Origin: Thermoanaerobaculia bacterium
Lineage (GTDB): Bacteria > Acidobacteriota > Thermoanaerobaculia > Thermoanaerobaculales > Sulfomarinibacteraceae
Length of the DNA stretch: 64,000 nt
Direction: 5' to 3'
Assembly (NCBI GenBank): GCA_027061805.1
Contig: JAMOWA010000059.1
Location: forward strand, 1 to 64,000
The translations under genes were made by a program, and so were the position numbers. A model generated the notes under the pieces. It was not told the origin of the DNA, ran no database searches, and saw nothing but the letters and a program-made list of their open reading frames with translations. Every line of letters begins with the position of its first letter. The first letter of the stretch is position 1. Of the stretch, positions 56,718 to 64,000 are shown in pieces.

Positions 56718-56940
56718 GCCCTCCCAGACCGGATTCTCCATGGACATGGATGTTCGTGACGCGCGGCGGGGGACAACGGCACCGGAGATCGTGGACCACA
56801 CTGCACTGGTGGCACGTCGGGAAGCATCCTGGTCAGGGTGGATCGAAGAGGCGGGGGGCCCGGTGCAGGGACCGCAATCACCTCCCTCCCCGCCTCCACC
56901 CGTGCAGATTCTGGCCGGTGCCCCTGCTCCCCGTCGGGCG
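56718..56940. other. Convergent spacer, nothing recognised
   Basis: About 220 bp between convergent genes. No hairpin with a U tract, no repeat and no convincing ORF is seen. Confidence 0.4.
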
Positions 56941-57606
56941 TCACCCCCCCTCGCCGTCCCGTCCCACCGTGATCTCCACGAAGCGCATGAGGCCCCGGAG
57001 GTCGGCGAAGGCCAGGTCGGCGCGGGCGGCGAGCTCCGGGTCGGGGTTGCGGACCAGGATCACCGGGGAGCAGCCCGCCTCCCGGGCCGCGGCCACGTCG
57101 TGGCGGGAGTCGCCCACGGCGGCGCAGCGTCCGGGTGGAACCCCCAGCCGATGGGCTGCCTCCAGCAGCGGGGCCGAGGAGGGCTTGTACAGCCCCGAGT
57201 CCCGGGTGAGCACCACGTCGAAGTCGAGGCCGAAGCGCTCGAGCAGGGCCCGGGTGTTGGCCTCGCTGTTGTTGGTGACCAGGGCCAGGGACAGGCCCGC
57301 CGCGCGCAGGAGCTCCAGGAGCTCCCGGGCCCCCTCCACCAGGGTGGCCCAGGCGGTGGCCCCGGCCTCGATGGCCTCGAGCTCCCGCCAACGGGCCTCC
57401 CGTTCCGCCTCCGGCAGGCCGTTGAGCCCGTCGATGAGCGAGGGGTGGTCCACCCCGAGCCGCTCCCGGATGGCGGGCCAGTCGTAGGGGGAGTCCACCA
57501 GGGTGCCGTCCATGTCCAGGAGCACGGCGCGGACGCCGTCGAAAGCCTGCGCCTCGAGAAGCTCGTCCCTGGGAAAGCGGGGCAGGCGGCGGGGTCGCTC
57601 CTCCAC
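56941..57606 (-). CDS. HAD-family phosphatase
   Basis: 221 aa. HAD motifs: I LLDMDGTLVDS (nucleophile Asp), II VTNNS, III LYKPS and IV VGDSRHDV. The helical cap (about 45-100) is of the beta-phosphoglucomutase/phosphoglycolate phosphatase type; the substrate is unknown. GTG 57606 lies 4 bp after the Nnr stop, so it is the second gene of a two-gene operon. It might clear a toxic metabolite alongside Nnr, but that is only positional inference. Confidence 0.87.
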   Translation of the reverse strand: MEERPRRLPRFPRDELLEAQAFDGVRAVLLDMDGTLVDSPYDWPAIRERLGVDHPSLIDGLNGLPEAEREARWRELEAIEAGATAWATLVEGARELLELLRAAGLSLALVTNNSEANTRALLERFGLDFDVVLTRDSGLYKPSSAPLLEAAHRLGVPPGRCAAVGDSRHDVAAAREAGCSPVILVRNPDPELAARADLAFADLRGLMRFVEITVGRDGEGG

Positions 57607-57610
57607 GGCC

Positions 57611-59185
57611 TCAGAGCACCGTGACCGCGCCGCAGCAGCCGGCCACCAGCTCCCCGTACTCCTCCCGGAGCAGCGCCACGGCCTCGGGGAGGAAGCCCAG
57701 GATGCTCCGGGCCGTGACCCCGTCCGGCCCCACCGACTCCGCGGCCAGGTCCCCGGCCAGGCCGTGGACGAAGACCCCCGTGCGCACGGCGTCGGCCAGC
57801 TCGAGCCCCAGCCCCGCCATGGCGGTGATGATGCCCGTGAGCACGTCCCCGGAGCCCGCCGTGGCCATGCCGTCGTTGCCGCTGGTGTTGACGAAGACCT
57901 CGCCCGAGGGCAGGCCCAGCAGGCTGTGGGCCCCCTTGAGCACCACGATGGCCTCGAGCTCGCCGGCCATGCGCTGGAGCAGGGGGATGGGGTCGGCCAG
58001 CACCTCCGCGGTGCTCAAGCCCGCCAGCCGGGCCATCTCGCCGGGATGGGGCGTGAGCACCGTGGGCCCACCGCGTTCCCGGACGGCGGCCGGGTCGCTC
58101 GCCACCGCCGTCAGGCCGTCGCCGTCCACCAGCAGCGGCCCGGGCACGGCCCGCACCAGCCTGCGGACGGCCTCCACCGTCTCCTCCTGGAGGGACAGGC
58201 CGGGGCCCACCACCGTGAAGTCCACCCGTCCCGCCAGCTCCACGAGTCCCTCCACGGCCGCCGCGGCAAGCGTTCCATCGGCCGTGGCAGGCTGGGGGGC
58301 GTGGACCGCCTCGGGGGCGAGTCCCGCCAGGTGGGGCACCACCGGGGCGGGGGCCGCCAGGCGGGCGTAGCCGCCGCCGGCCTTCAGGTGGGCCGAGGCC
58401 GAGAAGGCCGGGGCCCCGAAGTAGCCCGCCGCGCCCGCCACGAAGAGCGCGTCGCCGAAGCTCCCCTTGTGGCCGTCGGGGCGCCGCGGGGGCAGGGGGA
58501 GCGGCTCGTTGATGGCCACGGCGATGGCGGGGTCCCCGTACAGCTCCGGCGGGAAGGAGATGTGGCTGACGAAGAGCTCCCCGCAGAGGCCGGCCCCGGG
58601 GTAGAGCAGGTTGCCCCGCTTGGGCAGGCCGAAGGTCACCGTGAGGTCGGCCTCCACGGCCACGCCCATCACGGTGCCGGTGTCCCCGTGGACCCCCGAG
58701 GGGATGTCCACCGCCACCACGGTCCGGCCGGAGGCGTTCACGGCCTCGATGGCCTCCCGGTAGAGGCCGCCCACCTCGCGGTCGAGACCCGTGCCCAGCA
58801 TGGCGTCCACCACCACGTCCGACCACTCCAGGGCCTCCCGGATCGCCTCCACGGAGGGCCTGACTTCCACGGGGATGCCCAGCCGCTCCACCATGTGGAG
58901 GTGCAGGCGGGGGGCCTCGTCGTAGCGGGAGGGGTCGGAGAGGATCATCACCCGCACCAGGCCCCCTGCCGAGTGGAGCTTCCGGGCCACAACGAAGCCG
59001 TCGCCCCCGTTGTGACCGCCGCCGCAGAGCACCAGGAAGCGCTCCCCGGGGACCTCCAGCTCGGAGAGGATGGTGAAGTACACGGCCTCCCCGGCGTTCT
59101 CCATGAGGATCTCCCCGGGGATCCCGAAGCGCTCCATGGCTGTCCGGTCCAGCCGCCGCATCTCCTCCACGGTGGTCACGCGCAT
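57611..59185 (-). CDS. nnr: Bifunctional NAD(P)HX epimerase/dehydratase
   Basis: 524 aa. The N-terminal YjeF_N epimerase domain (EMRRLDRTAMERFGIPGEILMENAG, GGGHNGGDGFVVAR, DAMLGTGLDREV) is fused to a C-terminal ribokinase-like dehydratase domain (GHKGSFGDALFVAGAAGYFGAP, LTPHPGEMARL, TAGSGDVLTGI). Repairs damaged NAD(P)H hydrates. ATG 59185 has GGGAGGTG upstream; GTG 59191 is two codons earlier. Confidence 0.95.
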   Translation of the reverse strand: MRVTTVEEMRRLDRTAMERFGIPGEILMENAGEAVYFTILSELEVPGERFLVLCGGGHNGGDGFVVARKLHSAGGLVRVMILSDPSRYDEAPRLHLHMVERLGIPVEVRPSVEAIREALEWSDVVVDAMLGTGLDREVGGLYREAIEAVNASGRTVVAVDIPSGVHGDTGTVMGVAVEADLTVTFGLPKRGNLLYPGAGLCGELFVSHISFPPELYGDPAIAVAINEPLPLPPRRPDGHKGSFGDALFVAGAAGYFGAPAFSASAHLKAGGGYARLAAPAPVVPHLAGLAPEAVHAPQPATADGTLAAAAVEGLVELAGRVDFTVVGPGLSLQEETVEAVRRLVRAVPGPLLVDGDGLTAVASDPAAVRERGGPTVLTPHPGEMARLAGLSTAEVLADPIPLLQRMAGELEAIVVLKGAHSLLGLPSGEVFVNTSGNDGMATAGSGDVLTGIITAMAGLGLELADAVRTGVFVHGLAGDLAAESVGPDGVTARSILGFLPEAVALLREEYGELVAGCCGAVTVL

Positions 59186-59245
59186 GGTCACCTCCCGTCC
59201 GTCCTGTGCCCCTCCGATTGTCCCACCGGGCGGCGTGGGGTCAAG

Positions 59246-59325
59246 GGGGCAGGGGCGCAGGGGTGCAGGGGCGAGGGGGCGCAGGGGCGAGGGGGCGCAG
59301 GGGCGAGGGGGCGCAGGGGGAGAAT
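59246..59325 (+). repeat. GC-rich tandem repeat
   Basis: Units close to GCGCAGGGGCGAGGGG repeat about three to four times, preceded by degenerate units. Similar AGCAGGGGAGCAGG words occur at about 12442 and 17789. Non-coding. Confidence 0.75.
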
Positions 59326-59528
59326 CCCGTCCCGGGCCGCGGACGCCGCGAGCCGCTCACCGTCGCCGACCCCGATCTCCGCTCCCGAGCGGCCCGGCGA
59401 ATCGGCCCCCCGACTCCCTGACGTCCTCACCTCCTGACTTCCTCACCCTCCTTCGTTTCACGTTTCACCTTTCACGTTTCACGAACGGGCCGGTGGGCGT
59501 CGCACCTTCACTCCCCCTGCCCCTGCGC
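59326..59528. repeat. Intergenic repeat patchwork
   Basis: A pyrimidine-rich run of CTCCCTGAC/CTCCTGAC-type words (59405-59450), then TTTCACG heptamers: the 59452-59480 segment matches the outer flank of dispersed element copy B (35591-35619, inverted) over about 28 bp. A GTGGGCGTCGCACCTTC word (about 59491) resembles the window start. No ORF recognised. Confidence 0.55.
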
Positions 59529-60701
59529 TCACTCCCGGTACAGCAGCAGCCCCTCCAGGGTCTCCCCGAAGGCCGCGGCCTCCCGCCGCCAGTCCTCGAG
59601 GAGCACCCCGAGATCGGCCCCGGCCTCCAGGGCCTCCCGGGCGCGGGCGTCCCCGGTGAGCAGGTCCATGGCGGGGATCTCATCCACGAACTCGTAGGCC
59701 TCGCCGCGCCAGCCGAAGGCGCCGGGGCTCAGCCGGAGTGCCGCCTCCAGCAGGCGGAGGCCCAGCTCCAGCGGCCGGAGGCGGTCGCGGTCCACCACGG
59801 CCAGCTCCACACCCGAGCAGACCTCGCCCGCGTGCTTGCCGAAGGCCGGTCGGAACCAGGCGGGGCGCGCGGCGATCCCCTCCGCCTCCCGGAGTGCCGC
59901 CGCCAGGCCGGGGGCGTCGAGCCCGGGCGCGCCCACCAGCTTGAAGGGGCGGGTGGTACCCCGGCCCTCGGAGAGCGTGGTGGCCTCCACCAGGCAGAGC
60001 CCGGGGTAGAGGACGGCGGTCTCCAGGGTGGGCATGTTGGGCGAGGGGGCCACCCAGGGCAGGTCGGTCCCGTCGAGCCAGGCGCTCCGGCGCCAGTTGC
60101 GGCAGGGGATCACGGTGAGCTCGAGTCCCGGGTAGCGGTCCCGCTGCAGCAGCAGGGCCAGCTCGCCCAGGGTGAGGCCGTGGCGCACGGGCACGGGAAC
60201 GCGGCCCACGAAGGACTCGAAGCCCGGCCGGACCAGCCCACCCTCCCGCACGACGCCGCCCAGGGGGTCGGGACGGTCGGCCACCACCACCTCGACACCC
60301 TGCCGCTCGCAGGCGGCCATCATGGCGTCCATGGTGGCGGCGAAGGTGTAGTGGCGCGTCCCGATGTCGGGCAGGTCCACCACCACCACGTCCATGCCCT
60401 CCAGATCCTCCGGTCGCGGCTCCAGGCTCGCCGCGGTGGTGCCGTAGAGGGATCGCACGGGCAGGCCGGTGAGCGGGTCCGCCTGGTCCTCCACCCCCTC
60501 CATGTCCTGGGCCACCCCCTCCAGGCCGTGCTCGGGGGCGAAGAGCAGGGCCGGTGGGCCGGCGGCCCCGGCCAGCGCCGCACGTCCGGGCCTGAGGTCG
60601 GGGAGCACCGTGGCGTGGTTGCACAGGAAGGCCCAGGAGCGGCCCCTGAGGGGGAAGGGATCCTCCACGAGGATCTCGAGTCCGGGGATCACGCGGTCCA
60701 T
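59529..60701 (-). CDS. DUF1343 (NamZ-like) exo-beta-N-acetylmuramidase
   Basis: 390 aa. Family pattern: RSWAFLCNHATV, ALLFAPEHGLEG, SLYGTTAASLEPRPEDLEGMDVVVVDLPDIGTRHYTF (split for length: SLYG, then VVVDLPDIGTRHYTF), VADRPDPLGG, PSPNMPTLE, EGRGTTRPF. NamZ-type enzymes of this family remove MurNAc from peptidoglycan fragments. Most characterised members have a signal peptide; none is evident from ATG 60701, so it may act in the cytoplasm or the start may be wrong. TACCAT lies 6 bp upstream. Confidence 0.82.
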   Translation of the reverse strand: MDRVIPGLEILVEDPFPLRGRSWAFLCNHATVLPDLRPGRAALAGAAGPPALLFAPEHGLEGVAQDMEGVEDQADPLTGLPVRSLYGTTAASLEPRPEDLEGMDVVVVDLPDIGTRHYTFAATMDAMMAACERQGVEVVVADRPDPLGGVVREGGLVRPGFESFVGRVPVPVRHGLTLGELALLLQRDRYPGLELTVIPCRNWRRSAWLDGTDLPWVAPSPNMPTLETAVLYPGLCLVEATTLSEGRGTTRPFKLVGAPGLDAPGLAAALREAEGIAARPAWFRPAFGKHAGEVCSGVELAVVDRDRLRPLELGLRLLEAALRLSPGAFGWRGEAYEFVDEIPAMDLLTGDARAREALEAGADLGVLLEDWRREAAAFGETLEGLLLYRE

Positions 60702-60707
60702 GGAGCC

Positions 60708-60713
60708 ATGGTA
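60708..60713 (-). promoter_or_regulatory. Putative -10 of the NamZ-like gene
   Basis: TACCAT on the minus strand, 6 bp before ATG 60701; implies a leaderless mRNA. Confidence 0.4.
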
Positions 60714-60760
60714 GCGCCTCCGGGGGGCAGGGGGCACGGGAGCACGCCGGCCAGTCGGGG

Positions 60761-60766
60761 TACACT
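60761..60766 (+). promoter_or_regulatory. Putative -10 of the GT4 gene
   Basis: TACACT, 6 bp (CGCCCC) before ATG 60773; implies a leaderless mRNA. No ribosome-binding site is present in the gap. Confidence 0.45.
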
Positions 60767-60772
60767 CGCCCC

Positions 60773-61945
60773 ATGACCGGACCACGGCTCGCCATCATCC
60801 ACGCGCTGGAGAAGAACCGGCTCACCACCGGATCGGTGGTTCAGATGATGGAGGCCGCGCGGGGCCTCGCCGATCGAGGCCACCGGGTGCGCGTGGTGAG
60901 CCGGCCCGGCGGCGACCTGGAGGCCGCCTGCGCCGCAGACGGCATCGGCTTCGTCCCCCTCCCCCTCCGCAACGAGTTCGACCTGGGCTCGGCCCTGGCG
61001 TGGCGGCGGCTCCTCCGGGAGGAGCCCGCGGACATCGTCCACGTGCACAAGGGCCGGCCGCACTCGGTGGCGCTGCTGGCCACCCTGGGCCTCGGGCCTC
61101 GTCCCGTCCTGGTGGTGAACCGCGGCGTCTCGTTCCCGCTGGATCTCTTCAACAGGTGGAAGTACCGGCACCCCAGGGTGGGCGCCGTGGTCTGCGTGGC
61201 CAAGGCCATCCGGCGGATCGTCATCGAGTCCGGGGGGCTCTCTCCAGACCGTGTCCACACCATCCACGCAGGCACCGACACCGACCGCTTCGACCCCGCC
61301 CGGACGGACACCCACAGTGTCCGGGAGGAGCTGGGCCTGGGACCGGAGGAGCTGCTGGTGGGCCAGGTCTCGGTCCGCGACTGGAAGGGGTGGCGCGAGC
61401 TCGAGGAGGCCTTCGCGGCCGTGGCCGCCTCCCACCCGGGGGCGCGCCTGCTGCTGGTGGGCTGCGAGCCCGAGGCCGAGCGGGAGAAGGTGACGGCTGC
61501 CGCCCGCGGGCTCGGGATCGGCGACCGCCTCCTGACGCTGCCCTACCGCACCGACATGCCCGAGGTGCTCGGCGCCTGCGACCTGGTGGTGGACGCCTCG
61601 TGGGCCGGGACCGGCATCACCGGGACCATCCGCGAGGCCATGGCCATGGAGCGTGCGGTGGTGGCCACCGACTGTGCGGGCAACCGGGAGCTCGTGCTGG
61701 ACGGCGAGGTGGGCCTGCTGGTGCCACAACGTGACGTTTCCGCGCTGGCCGGTGCCCTGGACCGGCTTCTGGGGGACCCGGAGCTGCGGCGGCGCCTCGG
61801 GGCCGCCGCCCGCAGGCGGGTCCTCGAGGGGTTCTCCACGAAGGTCCGCCTGGACCGGCTGGAGCGGCTCTACCACCGCCTCGCCGGCGGCCGATGTCCT
61901 GGAAGGGGTCGCGGTAGTACTCGGCACTCACCGCCCTCAGGTTGA
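60773..61945 (+). CDS. Glycosyltransferase family 4
   Basis: 390 aa. GT-B fold: LAIIHALEKNRLTTGSVV, IVHVHKGRPHSVAL, a central hinge VHTIHAGTDTDRFDP, and donor-site GTGITGTIREAMAMERAVVATD. Resembles lipopolysaccharide-core-type transferases. Family similarity ends near LYHRLAGG (about 61890). The last roughly 17 residues (Arg/Gly/Pro-rich) are read from sequence antisense to the DUF481-like fragment, so the natural C-terminus was probably replaced by a rearrangement. Likely still active, since the tail is beyond the catalytic core. Confidence 0.85.
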   Translation: MTGPRLAIIHALEKNRLTTGSVVQMMEAARGLADRGHRVRVVSRPGGDLEAACAADGIGFVPLPLRNEFDLGSALAWRRLLREEPADIVHVHKGRPHSVALLATLGLGPRPVLVVNRGVSFPLDLFNRWKYRHPRVGAVVCVAKAIRRIVIESGGLSPDRVHTIHAGTDTDRFDPARTDTHSVREELGLGPEELLVGQVSVRDWKGWRELEEAFAAVAASHPGARLLLVGCEPEAEREKVTAAARGLGIGDRLLTLPYRTDMPEVLGACDLVVDASWAGTGITGTIREAMAMERAVVATDCAGNRELVLDGEVGLLVPQRDVSALAGALDRLLGDPELRRRLGAAARRRVLEGFSTKVRLDRLERLYHRLAGGRCPGRGRGSTRHSPPSG

Positions 61946-62108
61946 CACGGTGCGTGAGGAACCAGTCCCAGCCCACGGTGGCCTGCTGGTTGTCGGATGT
62001 GGTGGTGCCGTTGGTCCGGCTGAAGTTGCCCAGGCAGGTGAGCCCGAGGCGATTCTTCGGTGTCCTCCGCAGGAAGTGGAGCGCCCCGCTGGTCTCCGCC
62101 CGGAACAT
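61893..62108 (-). pseudogene. DUF481-like outer-membrane beta-barrel fragment
   Basis: About 72 codons from ATG 62108 read as beta-barrel strands: LHFLRRTPKNRLGLTCLGNF, SDNQQATVGWDWFLTHRV and EYYRDPFQDIG, matching the DUF481 (salt-induced outer-membrane protein) pattern. There is no signal peptide and no stop; the frame passes into the 3' end of the GT4 gene. A TACCCT -10 lies 7 bp before the ATG. An internal fragment trapped between two breakpoints. Confidence 0.55.
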
Positions 62109-62115
62109 CGGGAGG

Positions 62116-62125
62116 AGGGTACACT
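62116..62125. promoter_or_regulatory. Overlapping divergent -10 elements (DUF481 remnant / SEC-C gene)
   Basis: AGGGTACACT gives TACCCT (minus) and TACACT (plus), sharing the central TA; same architecture as at 9913 and 22218. Confidence 0.45.
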
Positions 62126-62167
62126 CGTCTCCAGGCCTGCGAAGATTTCTCATGGGGGAGGGCTCCT

Positions 62168-64000
62168 GTGGTCTCTCAACGAAAGAACGACACCATCGAC
62201 GCTGCAATGGCCACATTCCGCGAGGTCGTGCGGCAGGCCGGACGGCTCTCCAGGAGACAGCTCCTCGCGTGGGCGGAGGATCACTGGAAGCTCTTCGAGC
62301 CGGTTGCCGCGATCTCGAGGTCCCGACCACCTCAGGAGCATGCACTCCGGGCCCTTGCCAGGCACCTGGCAGGACTCCTCTGGGACCACGTTCCCAGGCC
62401 GGAACAGGGCTACCGGCCCTTCGGGACGCCACGGCGGAGCCCTGCAGGCGGAGTTCCAGGCTCCACGCCGGGCCGCAACGACCCCTGTCCCTGCGGAAGC
62501 GGCCTCAAGTACAAGAAATGCTGCCTCCAGACCCGGAGGCTGCTCCACCAGGCGGTGGACGAGGCGTGGCTCGAGCATGTCGAGAGCGTCCTTCCCGGCC
62601 TTGCCACAGAATGGTTCCTGGAGGACCTCGAACCCGGGAAGCTGGAGGAGGTGGTGGCGAGGAACCCGGAGGCCCTGGTCCTTCCGGCGGCGAGGGTACT
62701 CGAGGGACGCGGCAGGCCGAAGCTGGTCGCCCGGTTCCTGGAACCCCGGCTGGACCCCGCCATGCCAATGGTCGAGGGGACCCTCGAGGCCTTCCTCCTT
62801 CTGCTCCGGTCCTTCGTGGCGTGTGGATGGACCCGCAAGGCCACGACACTGGCCCGGAACGCCGTGCGACATCACCCGGCCGACGAGAAGGTGGCCACCG
62901 TCATCGCCAACGAGTTGATGCCCCTCGCCACCGCCGGCAGGGACACGGACCTCGCCCCCATCCTCGAGCTGGCGGACCTCGCCCCGCGATCTCCGTCGCT
63001 CAGGCTTCTCGCTGCAATGGCGAACCTCCACTCGGGCCATCTCGACCGTGCTCAGGAAACCGCAGGGGAGGCCCTGGCCCTGGCGAAGGACAAGAACCTG
63101 GAGCTCCCGACAGATCTGGAGAGCATCCTCGAGGTGACGGCGAACGATCCCGAGGCCGCCCACAGGCTCTTCGTTCTCGGGACCTGCCTGAGCGCCTCCA
63201 TGTACGAGAAGCTCGATCTCCTCAAGGAAAGCCTCCGGGACCTGTTCCTGGGACGAACAGAGGCACCGGCCGGAGAGGAGGTCATCCCGGTGGAGGGTGA
63301 GCCCGGCGCGTACCGGTTCGCCAGGCGTTCCGCCGTCGGACAGGCCATCTGGGAGCGGTTCGACATCACCGGGGAGATGGAGCCCGGAGACGAAGAGAGG
63401 ATCGCGGAGCTCCTTGACCTTGCATTGAAGGACCCGCTTGATCTCGGTGTCCTCGAGGCGCTGCTCTCCGAGCTCGAGGCGGCGGAAGAGGACATCCTGT
63501 TGCTCGAACTCCACGTGTGGAACATCGCACACCATATGGTCCCGGAGGAGATCCGGGAGGGCCGTGTCCGGCTGGAATGGGGATGGCACGAGAACAGACC
63601 CTACCTCCGGCTCCTCGCCAGGAAAGTGCGGAAACACAGGCTCGTGGGGAAGGACGTCGCCCTGGAGATCGCCCTGATCCTCCTGGCCCTCGACCCCGAC
63701 GACCACCAGGGGATCCGGGGAGACGCCGTGCACCTGGCGCTGGAGCTCTCCGATCCGCGGCGTGCGCTGGAGATCCTCCGCCCCTTCGAGGAGGACCTCC
63801 TCCCGGAGACACTCTACGGGCGTGCCCTCGCCCACTTCATGCTCGGGGAGCGGGAGGAGGCCGATGCCGCCCTGGACCGCGCCATCGCCCACCGGCCCCT
63901 CGTCGCCCGGAGACTCCTCGATCCCGATCTCCTGCCTCCGGAACTCTCGCCCCTCGGCGTGGTGGCGGGCGGTGACGACGAGGCGTGGTTCTACACGGTG
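62168..64000 (+). CDS. SEC-C motif / TPR protein, 3' end beyond window
   Basis: At least 611 aa, open to the window end. Starts at GTG 62168 (GGGGGAGGG 5 bp upstream). An N-terminal helical region is followed by a SEC-C zinc motif NDPCPCGSGLKYKKCC (about residues 104-119) and a long helical TPR-like region (LVARFLEPRLDP, LRLLAAMANLHSGHLDRAQE, ALAHFMLGEREEADAALDRA). SEC-C motifs bind zinc and occur in SecA, YecA and many uncharacterised proteins. Function unknown; cytoplasmic. Its promoter overlaps that of the DUF481-like remnant. Confidence 0.8.
   Translation, partial: MVSQRKNDTIDAAMATFREVVRQAGRLSRRQLLAWAEDHWKLFEPVAAISRSRPPQEHALRALARHLAGLLWDHVPRPEQGYRPFGTPRRSPAGGVPGSTPGRNDPCPCGSGLKYKKCCLQTRRLLHQAVDEAWLEHVESVLPGLATEWFLEDLEPGKLEEVVARNPEALVLPAARVLEGRGRPKLVARFLEPRLDPAMPMVEGTLEAFLLLLRSFVACGWTRKATTLARNAVRHHPADEKVATVIANELMPLATAGRDTDLAPILELADLAPRSPSLRLLAAMANLHSGHLDRAQETAGEALALAKDKNLELPTDLESILEVTANDPEAAHRLFVLGTCLSASMYEKLDLLKESLRDLFLGRTEAPAGEEVIPVEGEPGAYRFARRSAVGQAIWERFDITGEMEPGDEERIAELLDLALKDPLDLGVLEALLSELEAAEEDILLLELHVWNIAHHMVPEEIREGRVRLEWGWHENRPYLRLLARKVRKHRLVGKDVALEIALILLALDPDDHQGIRGDAVHLALELSDPRRALEILRPFEEDLLPETLYGRALAHFMLGEREEADAALDRAIAHRPLVARRLLDPDLLPPELSPLGVVAGGDDEAWFYTV

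Noticed and set aside
59246-59325. GC-rich tandem repeat as a CRISPR array or origin iterons
   Set aside because: Units are directly adjacent with no spacers, and no replication-initiator gene or DnaA-box cluster lies nearby.
62150-63892. Long minus-strand reading frame opposite the SEC-C gene
   Set aside because: The plus-strand frame has the SEC-C zinc motif, a good ribosome-binding site and TPR character; the antisense frame has none of these.

Overview
This is a very GC-rich (about 70% by eye), densely coded bacterial chromosome segment. An LpxC gene, lipoprotein and periplasmic signal peptides, an NtrY/NtrX-type two-component system and a remnant that looks like an outer-membrane beta-barrel protein point to a diderm. 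A secreted protein ending in an S-layer-homology module, two very large DUF3857 proteins and the general gene style suggest Acidobacteriota (Thermoanaerobaculia/Holophagae-like). That placement is inference; no rRNA is present to test it.

Layout. 1-9 kb: a PqqD-like gene divergent from a mercuric-reductase-like flavoprotein, an OPT oligopeptide transporter, a Ca2+/Na+ antiporter, an overlapping pair of thymidylate-kinase-like genes with a small coiled-coil partner, and an SLH protein. 9-12.2 kb: tRNA-Gln(CTG), thiamine pyrophosphokinase, a chimeric decapitated Ser/Thr kinase and a PIN-PhoH ATPase. 12.2-16.6 kb: copy A of a roughly 195-bp dispersed element, a secreted protein with TonB-C-like repeats, selB and a nucleotidyltransferase. 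16.5-22.2 kb (minus): an ABC solute-binding lipoprotein and a four-gene surface-polysaccharide operon (two GT2, one GT4, one phosphoglycosyltransferase). 22.5-30.3 kb (minus): lpxC, DUF4390, NtrY, NtrX, a TPR protein and a small membrane protein, with a sigma-54-like site upstream of lpxC. 30.5-35.4 kb (plus): HD-GYP protein, smpB, uvrA. 35.4-36.6 kb: a gene-poor island with copy B of the dispersed element (inverted), a TnpB/Cas12-like RuvC remnant and tandem repeats. 36.6-56.7 kb (plus): htrA, two DUF3857 proteins, rsgA; then tkt, tal, pgi; then glmS, a CLC channel and a UvrD/PcrA helicase, mostly with 1-8 bp overlaps. 56.9-64 kb: HAD phosphatase, Nnr, NamZ-like hydrolase, GT4, a DUF481-like fragment, and a SEC-C/TPR protein that runs off the window.

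How the genes work together. Several envelope functions are close: lpxC (lipid A), the NtrYX-like system, DUF4390, HtrA, surface glycan synthesis, NamZ-like muropeptide recycling and GlmS (UDP-GlcNAc precursor). Central carbon metabolism (tkt-tal-pgi) feeds fructose-6-phosphate to GlmS just downstream. Two promoter habits recur. Many genes have a TAnnnT-like -10 only 5-9 bp before the start codon, which implies leaderless or near-leaderless mRNAs. Three divergent pairs have opposing -10 hexamers that overlap by the central TA.

Most notable for follow-up: the leaderless/symmetric promoters, the MITE-like element with terminal inverted repeats, the TnpB/Cas12-like remnant, the kinase chimera, the thymidylate-kinase-like pair in which one Walker A lysine is arginine, and the sigma-54-like site in front of lpxC. 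I see no CRISPR array, intact transposase, prophage or rRNA.
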